Shown here one piece after another: positions 22,723 through 33,690 of a DNA stretch of 64,000 nt; the stretch's first letter is position 1; each line of letters opens with the position of its first letter. The position numbers were made by a program, and so were the translations under genes. The notes under the pieces were generated by a model. The model saw nothing but the letters and a program-made list of their open reading frames with translations, ran no database searches and was not told the DNA's origin. Source of the DNA: Vicia villosa. Its lineage: Eukaryota > Streptophyta > Magnoliopsida > Fabales > Fabaceae. The stretch spans positions 186,001 through 250,000 of the forward strand of contig NW_026705568.1 in the NCBI RefSeq assembly GCF_029867415.1. Reading direction: 5' to 3'.

Positions 22723-23689
22723 TAGGCGCGGGCAGATTTCCAACTTTTGATATTTTGAAAGCCTTGAGCTCATTAAGGGTATTTTGGACCTTTCGGATAC
22801 GAGGGATGACTGCCAACACTACTAAAACCTAACAGGCCAGAGGAACCAGGCATCTTGGATCATTGAGCATAGAGAATTACAGAGAAAGAAGAGTCAAGGG
22901 TTTTGGAAGAGATCTTCAAGAGCACTCGCGATTGGAGATCATATCAACCGATAATTTCTTGTAATGACTTCAATTACTCTTGTTATTTTCTTAAACACTA
23001 TGAGTAGCTAAACTATTTTATGCTAGGGTGATGTCCCTAAATCTTTTCATGTAATGACTTGTTAAAACCGTTGCGATGAATTTGATGTTTTTATAATTTG
23101 AGTTTATGATTCAAAGATTTTCATGCTTCATCATATTGGAAAATATTTTGTTGATCTATGATTAGGGTTAGGCGTGACACACCACTCTAATGCGTTTTGA
23201 ATCACAACATTACCGGTAAATCACTTAGGAATAAGGATTTCACCATAGTGATCATTCATTCTAGATTACAATGCGTAATGCCTTAATACTAAAATCAATT
23301 ATTGAGGAATTGAAATTGACTTTTAAGTGTTAATAAGTTTTTCACTAAGGAATTAGGGAAAACTATTTTATGGAATTGATACTCAATTATAGTCACATCT
23401 TTTCTTGAACAACGGTGTTCTCAAGGAGTTACATAAGATTTATACATCAACCTTAGCATGCCTTCTCATTTGTGAACCAAATCATCATTTACTTATCGTT
23501 TTTAATTATAAACAGTTAGTAGTTTTATCAAGCAAAACAAAAACCAATCATAGCTTTTTGTTCAATTGAAATTTAGTCCTGGCTTATATTTTATCCGCAG
23601 TCCTTGTGATCGATACTTGGATTCAACTCCATTTTAATAACTACATCGGTAACAAAAGTAGTACACTTGCTATTTTCCGATCAAGTTTT

Positions 23690-23707
23690 TGGCGCCGTTG
23701 CCGGGGA
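23690..23707 (+). promoter_or_regulatory. Primer binding site (tRNA-Asp) of Athila element
   Basis: TGGCGCCGTTGCCGGGGA begins six bases after the 5' LTR end. It is complementary to the 3' end of plant tRNA-Asp, whose acceptor stem and CCA tail read ...CCCCGGCAACGGCGCCA. This priming choice is usual for Athila elements. Confidence 0.9.
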
Positions 23708-23824
23708 CTGCCAAACTTTAAGTTAATTGGAATTTTGTTGCTCTGCGACCAAAATTTTATTTTTATCTGTTAATTTGAATTTCGTTGCAGTCTTGTATCT
23801 GTTCTAACTGTTGTCTAACTGTTT

Positions 23825-26800
23825 ATGCGAGGTCAGACCTCAGCTAAATTTTCCTTTGACACAGAACCAGAAAGAGCTCTGCACGAGAGACGCCGAAAGG
23901 CAAGAATTGAAAGACTGGCAGCACCAAGTGCAAGTCTCAGTGTTCCACATCAGGAAAGCGACGACGAAGTGTCTGTGCATTCGGAGCACAGCGACTCTGA
24001 CTTTGACAGGGAGGTAGTTCAGGAACCAGTTAACATGGCTGGAAATCAACCTCCTGCGGAGAGATTGTTAGGGGACTATGGAAGGGCAAATGCTCACCCC
24101 AACCGGATGACTATTGTTAATCAACCCGTGAATGTGGCACATTTTCAATTGCATCCATCCACCATTCGCCAGCTAGAGAGCAAGCCGTTCTCCGGAAGAA
24201 TAAACGAGGATGCAAATAAGCATCTTCAGAGATTTCTCACTACGACAACTTCATTGAAGATCGAAGGTCATTCAGAGGAGGACAAGAGACTTGTTATGTT
24301 TCCGTTTACACTTACTGATGACGCAGAGGAGTGGTTTTACTCACTTCCGGCTGCAAGTATCACGACATGGCAAGAGATGGAAACGGCATTCCTCAATGAA
24401 TATTTTCCTGCGTCGGTGTTCATCCGAAAAAGATACGACATTGTAAATTTCAAACAAAAAGAGGGGGAATCATTGGGGGATGCATACAAGAGGTTCAAAA
24501 GGTGTTTGACTGCATGTCCTACTCATAACATGGACGCTACCGAGCAAATGCAGAATTTCGTGAATGGGTTGCGACTTAAGACAAAGCAGCTTATTGATAC
24601 CGCTGCTGGTGGTTCAACAAATTTTGCTACAGCCACAGTTATGAAAAGAATCATAGAGGCAATTGCTGCTAATGAGCATCTTGAGTTGTATGATCGTACC
24701 ATGAGCCAACCGGAGGGCAAAATTGATTTGAAGTTGCCAGAACAGGTTGTAAAGATGGAGGATCAGATTGCTGCAGAGGTAGAGAGAAGGTTAAAAAAGA
24801 TGAATATTGGAACTCAGACAGTAGCACAGGTGGAACCAGTTAAAGCGGTTCTTTGTGAAATATGTGGTGGACCGCACTTTGCTATACATTGTGTGGCAAC
24901 GCAAGAACAGGTTGAGCAGATTCATATGTTGAGGCAGAATAATCCTTATGCCAACACATATAATCTGGGGTGGAAAAATCATCCGAACTTCTCATGGAAA
25001 GACCAGCAAGGAAACGTCCAGAAGCCGGTTCAAGGACAACAATTATATCAACCTCAGACTCAACAATACCAACCACAGGGACAACAATATCGTCCACAAC
25101 AACAACCATACCAGCAACCTCAACAACAATACCAACCACAGGGTCCAAGAAAGGCGGATTGGGAAATTGCCATTGAAAAGATGGCCGCTCAAAGCTCCCA
25201 ATTCCAAGAAGAGACACGTAGCAATTTAAGGAACACCGGAGCCTCAATCAAGAACCTTGAAGTACAAATGAGTCAAATTGCTCAACACCTTGCAAATCCG
25301 CAAGCACCAGGAGCCCTCCCAAGCGCAACTGTTACTAATCCTAAAGACAATCAAAAAATCAATGCCGTCACTACACGGAGAGGGAAACCATGTGAAGTGG
25401 TGGAAAAGGATTCGGAGAGTGAGGATCAATTGCTTGAGGTGGAGCTGGACATAAGAGAGAATGAGCAAGTGGAAGAAGAAGTGGTAACACCAGCACCGGT
25501 TACGAAAGAAAAAGTGTTAACCCCAACACCAGAAGTTAAGCTGCCTTACCCTCAAAGAAACAAGAAAAAGGGGCAGCAAGAAAAGAATTTTGAGAAGTTC
25601 CTGGAATTATTCAAAAAGCTGGAGCTGAATATTCCGTTGTTGGAAGCACTTGAGCAAATGCCCACCTATGCCAAATTCATGAAGGACATCATCGCTAAAA
25701 AGCGAACCATTGCAGACCATCCCATTATTCTAACAGAAACTTGTAGTGCTATTTTGCAGGGCCTGAAGATTCCAGTGAAAAAGAAGGATAGAGGAGCAGT
25801 AACTATCCCTTGCACTATTGGAGATAGATCTTTCAAGAGAGCTCTAATTGATCTGGGGGCAAGTATCAGTCTCATGCCTCTATCCATCTACAAAAAGTTG
25901 GGAATTGGTGCAATCCAAGACACTCGGATGACTCTCCAATTTGCAGATCATTCGGTCAAGCGACCTTACGGAGTAGTCCAAGACGTCCTTGTGAAAGTTG
26001 ATAAGTTTGTGTTTCCGGTAGATTTTGTAATTCTTGAAATGCCAGAAGATGAAGAGATGCCGATAATTCTGGGACGACCATTCTTGGAAACAGGGAGAGT
26101 CATGATAGATATGGATGGGGGCACTCTGACTTTGAAGGTTTATGATGAAGAGTTAAAAATCAATGTTCATAATACCATGAAGCATAAAGAGGATATTGGC
26201 ACTAGTAGCAATATACAAGTGCTCCAACAAGTGGTAGAAAGTGATCATGTGGAGAGTGTATCGCAATTACCTCTCGAAAGAGTTTTGAGCATGTCAATTT
26301 TTGGAGATAATGAAGAAGCCAATGATAATGACTTGGAGGTGGTATCAATGTTGGAAACTCAACCTATCTTTAAAGGTTCTCGAACACATAGGTGGGAAGA
26401 TCTAAGGCAACCAATAGCATTGGGTTGCAATGAAGAAAAGCCGAAAAGTTCAGAATTGAAACAGCTTCCGGAAAATCTTAAATATGTTTTCCTTGATTCT
26501 GAAGAAAAATGTCCCGCCATCATTAGCTCGAGCTTGAAAAATATACAAGAGGACAAGTTAATTGAAGTTCTGAAAAAGTTCAAGGGAGCTATGGGTTGGA
26601 AAATTGAAGACCTCAAAGGAATAAGTCCTACGATGTGCATGCACAAAATTCTCATGGAAGAAGATCACAAACCGGTGGTGCAACCTCAAAGGAGATTGAA
26701 CCCAGTTATGAAGGAGGTGGTGAGAAAGGAAGTTGTGAAGCTGTTAGATGCAGGTCTTATTTATCCGATATCAGACAGTTCATGGGTGAGCCCTGTTCAT

Positions 26801-28255
26801 GTGGTACCTAAAAAAGGAGGTACAACGGTGATAGCTAATGAAAAGAATGAGTTGATTCCTACCAGAACGGTCACTGGGTGGCGGGTGTGCATAGACTACA
26901 GAAGACTAAATCTGGCCACAAGAAAAGACCACTTTCCATTGCCATTCATTGACCAAATGCTAGAAAGATTGGCTGGGCATGACTATTATTGTTTTCTGGA
27001 TGGGTACTCGGGATACAACCAAATTGCGGTTGCACCGGAGGATCAAGAGAAGACAGCCTTTACTTGCCCATACGGCATCTTCGCTTATAGAAGGATGCCG
27101 TTCGGGTTGTGTAATGCCCCAGCGACATTCCAAAGATGCATGACTTCTATTTTTGCTGATATGCTTGAAAAGCATATGGAAGTCTTCATGGATGACTTCT
27201 CGGTATTTGGTTCCTCCTTTGATAATTGTCTGGCTAACCTTTCACTTGTTTTGCAGCGATGTCAAGAAAGTAATCTGATCCTAAACTGGGAGAAGTGCCA
27301 TTTCATGGTACGAGAAGGCATTGTGCTTGGTCACAAGATCTCCCACAGGGGAATCGAAGTTGATCAAGCTAAGGTGGAGGTTATCTCAAAATTACCACCA
27401 CCTGTGAATGAGAAAGGTATTCGGAGTTTCCTAGGCCATGCGGGATTCTACCGTAGGTTCATAAGGGATTTTTCGAAAATAGCCAAACCGCTGACCACTT
27501 TGTTGGTTAAAGACAGGACTTTTGTATTCAATAAAGAGTGTGCCGATGCATTTGAGACACTGAAAAATAAACTAGTGTCGGCACCCATTGTGATTGCCCC
27601 TGATTGGTCTATACCCTTTGAGATCATGTGCGATGCTAGCGACATTGCAGTGGGGGCTGTACTTGGACAGCAGAGAGAAAAATTGCTTCATGTTATTTAT
27701 TATGCCAGTCACGTTTTGAACCCTGCACAGATCAATTATGCAACCACCGAGAAGGAGTTGCTAGCTGTTGTGTATGCCTTTGATAAATTCAGGCAATATC
27801 TGTTGGGTTCAAAAGTGATTGTTTACACTGACCATGCTGCTTTAAAATATCTCTTTGCCAAGCAGGATTCGAAACCCAGACTTCTGAGGTGGATTTTACT
27901 TCTCCAAGAGTTCGATGTAGAGATTCGCGACAAGAAAGGGTGTGAAAACACTGTTGCAGATCACCTTTCGCGAATGTCACCCATTGAGGAGACAGAAGAG
28001 CGGCGTCCAATAAAGGATGAGTTTGCTGATGAACACATCCTAGCTGTTATTGAAGTGCCTTGGTTTGCTGATTACACAAACTACCTTGTTGGCGGTATAA
28101 TACCTGACGATTTTGATTCTAACCGCAAGAAAAAGTTTGTTCATGATTGCAGGTTCTGTCTATGGGACGACCCATACCTATACAAGAGAGGAGTAGATGG
28201 GCTGATAAGACGATGTGTTCCTGAGGAGGAGCAAAAGGATGTGTTGAGAGCATAG
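23825..28255 (+). pseudogene. Athila Gag-Pol: Gag, protease, RT, RNase H (truncated by a deletion)
   Basis: One open frame of 1,476 codons starts at an ATG 142 bp after the LTR. Residues ~1-340 are Gag (capsid motif near EEWFYSLPAASITTW). A zinc knuckle CEICGGPHFAIHC is at ~343-355, then a Gln/Pro-rich linker (~400-440). The protease is near 673, with DLGAS at the active site (Leu where Ser/Thr is usual). RT spans ~1,000-1,180 (VCIDYRRLNLATRKD; catalytic FMDDFSVFG near 1,121). RNase H follows (CDASDIAVGAVLGQ near 1,264; YTDHAALKYL). The frame stops at TAG 28,253-28,255. The integrase zinc region resumes one frame over at 28,257 (HFSGDRTASK), with the residues expected in between missing, so a small deletion broke the frame. 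Pol then continues past the nested element at 39,866. Confidence 0.9.
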
Positions 28256-28256
28256 G

Positions 28257-28359
28257 CATTTTAGTGGGGATCGTACTGCCTCCAAAGTCTTGCAGTCAGG
28301 ATTGTACTGGCCATCATTGTTCAAAGATTCCCAAGAGATGGTAAAAGAATGTGATAAGT
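28257..28359 (+). pseudogene. Start of Athila integrase before nested insertion
   Basis: Codes for the second half of the integrase HHCC zinc region up to the Cys of KECDK, then meets the nested element at 28,360. The frame continues without loss at 39,866 once the 11.5-kb insertion and one TAAGT copy are skipped. Confidence 0.75.
28355..28359 (+). repeat. Target-site duplication TAAGT of nested Ogre-like element
   Basis: TAAGT directly precedes LTR start TGTCATACCCC and recurs at 39,866-39,870 directly after ...GTATGACA. The duplication is 5 bp, as is normal for LTR elements. Confidence 0.92.
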
Positions 28360-31300
28360 TGTCATACCCCAAAATTTGCCCTCCTGATTTTACTTCTACT
28401 GACTGAAACTTTGTATTCATGCGCATCTTTCTATTAAGATATTAACATATCTTTGCATTCCTTCAAAAAGTATATGGGTTCATCATGCGCATTTTTATTC
28501 AGTTAATAATGACTTATACCTATTTTACTAATCTTTTTAAAAAATTTAAAATTTTATTCAATTTGAATTAAATTTTAAAAAGATAGTATTACTAATTCAT
28601 ATTATCTAGTTTTGTTATATTTTTTTAGGTGAGGTGTAAATGCCAAAAGAATTTGCAAGGTCCATTATCCGTCTTTATAAAGCCCAAATAGGACATTAGA
28701 AAAACCTAGAGTTTTTGTTATAAATAGGCTAAGAGTAAACCCTTACAAAAAAAGAGATAATTTTTAGGAATCCCTGATCCTAACCCTTTTTTTTCTGTCA
28801 CGTACTATATCATAAAGAAAAAAGGATGAATTCATAGGGTTTTTGGCGGCAGACAAGTCTGATCCCAAGAACTAAAAAACCGTGAAAAGTGTGAGACTTG
28901 CAGCCAGAGATTCAAACTAATTCAAGCCAAGCAAAGCATCCCATTCGCTTCCTGGTGACATCCAGACCGATCTCAGCCACTCACAAAGTGTCAAAAGCTT
29001 TAGAAACATAAAATCACGGTTTCTCTTTTCACTTATATTTTTTTTCAATTTTGGTTTTTGCCATACATGCATATACCACCTGTTTTAATTATATGTTCAT
29101 GCTTAGAATATTGTTTTCAAGCTGTTTGGATGGTCCGATTTGAGTTTAAACACAGGTATTTGGAATCACCATTGTTAGGGTTTCAAAACCTTCAAATGGG
29201 GTCTCTCGTTCTAGACAAAATTAGCCAAAATCGAGGATGCCATTAGACTCGTGGGATCATACACGTTCCACCTGGGTTATTTTCTTGCATTTATCCATGA
29301 TGATGTGTAGGTTCTAATGGGAATGGCCTATAGCCGCGAAGACAAACCATGGCCTATGGCTGAATGCTGGACGAAGATGACGAACAGGGAAGTCCGTTTC
29401 CATTTGATTTTAAATGAATTCGCGTTTTGTATATTTACTTTTTGGTGTGCTCCCTTAACAGTTAACGAATCTGGTATGGTTGGCAAAGGCAACAGGCGCG
29501 CGGGCAAGAGAGCAGAGGTTCGATTCTCTCAGACGACATTAATTTTTATCAAAGTACTTACGTACGTATTCCACGTGGTCACCCCATGCACAACTACAAT
29601 GAACCGTCAGATCTCCACCGTCGGCCCCTTCTCCAGATTGATCCAACGCCCTGGGAATGCCAGTCCACCATAGACTGCACATGCCTCACCACACTGGATA
29701 AAAGCTGAGCACTTCTAATTTTTTTGTTTTATTTTAATTATACAACATTATTTTTATTTGGTTTATATATATTTTTTCTTCCAAAATTCATTTTAATAAA
29801 AATCATTCTATTTCTTTTTTCCCTTTTTCTTACAAAACATAAAATATAAAAATGTTTATTATTACTAGTAATTTTATTTAAATCTAATTGTTTAATTATT
29901 ATTTTTTTTTATTATTATTGATTAAGTTATTAGGGTTAGATAATTAACTCAAAAAAATGTATTTTACCGATTAAATTAATTAGGTTGAAAACCAACAATT
30001 AATTAGTTCGATATTGATCATGGTTAACTTGTTAGGGTTTGCGAGAATTAGGCATACACTGAAAAATGTTTCTTGGTGTATTTCCTTTTTCAGGGTTTAT
30101 TTTCAGATGCCTTCCGACGACGCGCCACGTCAAAAGAACGAAGCTAAGTTCTAAACCTTTCTTTTATTATTATTTATTTTATGTGATTAGGGTTTAGTTT
30201 CCTCGTCAATGGAACTCCTCCTACACTTACTTCTTTTTCTATTGTCAATGTTTCAATGGTCAGAGTCAGTGCTTCATGCTACCTCCAATTATCAACCTTC
30301 AAAAACCCGAAGCTAAGTGTTCGATTCTGAAATTCAAAATCTATTTTATTTTCTTTTATTAGGGTTTGCTTCTTTTAAATGAATATTGCCTACATTCAAT
30401 TTTTCTTTTTCTGCCTTGCTCTTTTCAGGGTTAACCTTAAGGCATCCTCCGACTATCAATTACGTCAGATCAAATGCAAAAAGCTAAGTGCCCTTCATTT
30501 AATTACTTATTTCAAACTATTGTCTCGACCTTCTTATTTTAGGGTTAGAAACGTTCGCCTCTGAATTAGCCATACACTCACCCTATTTTTGGTTTGTTTG
30601 CCTTTTCAGGGTTCGTTGATTGCCAAAGCTACGAGTTTGGTATCCCTAAACTCTAATCTTTTATTCTTTCTGTTCTATTATTACTTATGTCAAACCCCAT
30701 TGGGGATCCGCTGGTTTCATTGTCCCCTTCCCCTTTATTGCTTTATATTATTGCATGGTTAGTAATCTTAGGGAGTGCAAGCCTTAAACTGAATTAGAAT
30801 AACTAATTAAAAGATAAATATCTGAACATAATCACGTGATTGTTGCACACACGCACTCTTTTGGGATAACCCTCTCTGTTGCCTTGTTGCCTTGTTGCCT
30901 GTTGCCTCGTGTTTTTTGCAGAATAAGCCATGTCCCTCGAATACGAGGATACCTCAGCCTGTTGCCTCGATAATTAAAAGGTCATACGACCCTAAATGAT
31001 GCTGCCTTCGATACACAAAAATGACCTCGACCCTCGGAAGTTGCCTACGGAAAAAGGCTGAGGTATCTTCTGGTTGCCTAACGAAAAATGGCTTATTCTG
31101 ATCCTTGCCTTAGACTACCTGCCCCTCTATGGCATGGGACAGTCTTATGGCAAAGGATGCTTCGATGACCCTTCAACCTCCAAACGAAAGGCTTCCTGCC
31201 CTCTTATGGCAAGGATAGACCCTTTCATTCTGAAAGGCTAAAAAGAGACCTATCATCTAAGTTTAAGGTAATTGCCCCTAATTGCCTTGCAATGCTCAAA

Positions 31301-31621
31301 CCTTTTTATATTCTTTCTCATAATTTTTCGAAAGGGCTACGCTCATTTACGAGCTAAAGTCCACTTTTTTCTTTCATCTACTTCTTCTAAAAAACAAACG
31401 AGCAAGCAAAGCAATTAAGAGCCCATGGAAAACCATGGATGCAAAGGGTGCCTTACACCTTCCCTTTGCATAAATTACCCCCCGAACTTAGATTTCTTTA
31501 AAAAAGGTTTTTTTCTGTTTCTTTTTGCCTTTCTGATTTAGTTTGGATAAAATAAAAGTCGGTGGCGACTCTTGCTTACCGCGACATTTCGATTATTAAA
31601 AAGTCAGTTCACCGTATGACA
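28360..31621 (+). repeat. 5' LTR of Ogre-like element
   Basis: TGTCATACC...GTATGACA; the five end bases TGTCA/TGACA are inverted. It has a TATAAATA box at 28,719-28,726. A stretch at 29,480-29,540 looks tRNA-like, with a GGTTCGATTC B-box. Near the 3' end lies an inverted repeat GCAAAGGG...CCCTTTGC (about 31,440-31,470). U5 also carries a partial copy of the primer site core (GGTGGCGACTCT near 31,561). No credible coding frame. Confidence 0.9.
28719..28726 (+). promoter_or_regulatory. TATA box of Ogre-like 5' LTR
   Basis: TATAAATA lies about 360 bp inside the LTR. The same box is at 36,961-36,968 in the 3' LTR. Confidence 0.5.
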
Positions 31622-31625
31622 GAAC

Positions 31626-31643
31626 TGGCGACTCTGCTGGGGA
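31626..31643 (+). promoter_or_regulatory. Primer binding site of Ogre-like element
   Basis: TGGCGACTCTGCTGGGGA starts four bases after the LTR end. Its position and TGG start fit a minus-strand primer site complementary to a tRNA CCA end. Ogre elements are generally described as using tRNA-Arg, but I cannot match the tRNA with certainty here. Confidence 0.75.
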
Positions 31644-32879
31644 TTCATTTCGATAAAAGAGGGGTTACCTTAAAAAGTTTAGGATTCACTTAAATGTTTT
31701 CTATTGTTTGCTTTGCTTGTTTTATTTTTCAGGGTTGTTTTGGGAAAACTGAAGGACGAATCCTATTCCCGGATTCAAGAACACTTAAGTTTAGGAGCGG
31801 CATAGTCATGGAGACCCCCCTTGTGCATGCTTGGGGTTGGTCAAAATGAAGTTCGCACTTGAGTTAGGCCTCCAATGGTTATTGTGTACCTCTTTTGCAT
31901 GAGAGAGGTTTATGCATGTATCTTTGGGTGCGTCGGAGCTCAAGGACCTTTAGTTACCTTTAACCCATCCTGGCCTTTAGGAACGTAGTGGGAGGGCTAT
32001 TCTTGGTGCATGCCAAGTTATGGTCGCTACCCGATACTACAGCTCAGATAGGTTTCTTCCTAAAGTATCATTGCGTGGTATGCATGTACCATGTTCGAGG
32101 GTGCTTTAGAGGGGGCTGACAATTCTGAGTCACTTGGTAGAACCCGTTGCTGAAATTTCCTTATCCATAGAGATACCCTTGGGAAGGACACTTGATCAAA
32201 CTCCATGCAAGCCTTAAGCCAAAAATTGTGTGACTTGTGTGACTTGTTTGTGTTTACTACTAACCCTCAGTTCCTCGCAGGTTTTGTTGAAAGGATTTGT
32301 TTGTCCTTACCATCTCGCACTAAGTCTAACGAACCGCATTCACATAACATCATGACATCATGACATCATAAGCATAACATGATTTAACTAACCCTTTCAA
32401 GGATCTTAGGAATTTAGGGCGCGCAATCTCCGGTACTCTTATCAAGGGCTGAATTCCTAATCAAGGGGCAAGAGGATTTATTTTCCTCTGGCCACGTACC
32501 GTCCAATTCAGAGACTCAGTACCTATCAAGGGGCAAGAGGATTTATTTTCCTATAGCCATGTACCTTCAAATTCAGAAGTATCCCGAATCAGAGGCTATG
32601 ACCCACTGGATATGGTGAGCTTGATTCCTATAGAAGAACATCCAAGAATCAGAGATGCGACCAAACCATTTTCAATATTGCTGACTAAATTCCTTAAAGA
32701 TCCTTGAAAACATTGCATTTGCATTCATGACATTGCATATTTCTAACTTTGTTTTTAGGTTCCGCCTCGACAATCATTCCTCTCAGATATAATCGAGCTG
32801 GAGATTCATTCTGGCAAGCCCTTTTACATTCCAAAAATTCGTCAAATAACTCATCGACTCTAACAAGCAAGCATTCTCT
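31644..32879. other. Leader region of Ogre-like element
   Basis: No coding frame was recognised. It contains a ~115-bp direct repeat (about 32,440-32,590) with a small hairpin core AGAGGATTTATTTTCCT, and CATGACATCATGACATCAT simple repeats near 32,350. It probably corresponds to the long untranslated leader of Tat-type elements. Confidence 0.4.
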
Positions 32880-33285
32880 ATCAGATATGGTCTAATGTAT
32901 GACCCGTTCTGGTATCTTCATCAGATATGGTTTAATGTATGACTCGTTCTGGTATTATCCTTCAGATATGGTTTAATGAATAACTCGTTCTGACCTCCTT
33001 CATCAGATATGGTTTAATGTATGACTCGTTCTGGTATTCTCCTTCAGATATGGTTTAATGAATAACGCGTTCTGATATCCTTCCTCAGATATGGTCCAAC
33101 GTATGACTCGTTCTGACATTCCAACAGATATGGTCTAATGTATGACTCGTTCTGACATTCCAACAGATATGGTCTAATGTACGACTCGTTCTGCTATTCC
33201 TCTTCAGATATGGTCTAATGTATGGCTCGTTCTGATATTCCTCCTCAGATAGGGTCCAAATGTATGATCCGTTCCTCTCATCACA
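32880..33285 (+). repeat. Ten-copy ~40-bp tandem repeat
   Basis: About ten imperfect units of 39-42 bp, each starting CAGATATGGT(C/T)(T/C)AA and ending GACTCGTTCTG plus a variable 8-12 bp spacer. The 3' units are the most divergent. It lies just before the Gag remnant. No coding role is evident. Confidence 0.85.
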
Positions 33286-33417
33286 AACAATGTTGTGCAC
33301 AATCTGAAAGGTCGCAATGGACACAGCCAAACTGTGGGGACAATTCTGATCTCTACACCAGTTCCACAATAAAGACACAAGTTAGATGCACCTAGGCGTC
33401 AATTTACAAAGATCAAT

Positions 33418-33690
33418 ATGTCACTGGCTCAAGCGTTACAACACCTCTTGAAGTCAACGTTGATCACTTTAAGGGATCCCCCTAAGAATCCTAGTACTTA
33501 TGCTCGTGGCTATCATCCTAACGTGAGGTGTGCATACCACTCTGATAGTCCTGGTCACGATACAAATAACTGTTGGACATTAAAGAACAAGATTCAAGAC
33601 ATGATCGATGCTGGTGAAGTTGAATTCAACCATCCAAAAACTCCTGTAGTGATCACCGCTTCTATGCCTAATCACGACAAGATCGATTAA
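33418..33690 (+). pseudogene. Gag remnant of Ogre/Tat-like element
   Basis: A 90-codon frame holds the Gag zinc-binding motif of Tat-type elements in the form C-x2-H-x4-GH-x4-C (CAYHSDSPGHDTNNC), followed by the typical helix LKNKIQDMIDAGEVEF. It matches the type of Gag segment at 307-400 in the Tat element at the window start, but not in sequence detail. Capsid sequence upstream and everything downstream are missing, so this is a relic and not a working Gag. The ATG at 33,418 may be accidental. Confidence 0.7.

Larger units (their letters stand above)
22244..23683 (+). repeat. Full 5' LTR of Athila element
   Basis: 1,440 bp, bounded by TGATCGG and CCGATCA, which are perfect inverted repeats of each other. 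It holds a TATAAAAG box at 22,396-22,403 and three CACACGGG...CCGTGTG double dyads at about 22,519-22,722. It is followed by the primer binding site, which identifies it as the functional 5' LTR despite the extra units upstream. Confidence 0.93.

Noticed and set aside
23690..23707. tRNA-Asp-like sequence as a tRNA gene
   Set aside because: Only the 18-base complement of the tRNA 3' end is present, right next to an LTR. It is a primer binding site, as is 44,267-44,283.
24882..25247. Open frames on both strands opposite the Gag Gln-rich linker
   Set aside because: Shadows of the CAA/CCA-rich coding sequence of the Athila Gag.
29317..29673. 118-codon open frame repeated at 37,559-37,915
   Set aside because: It lies inside both LTRs, shows no family features, and is identical because the LTRs are recent copies.
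29930..30190. TTAGGGTT words suggesting telomere repeats
   Set aside because: They occur singly in AT-rich LTR sequence, not in tandem arrays.
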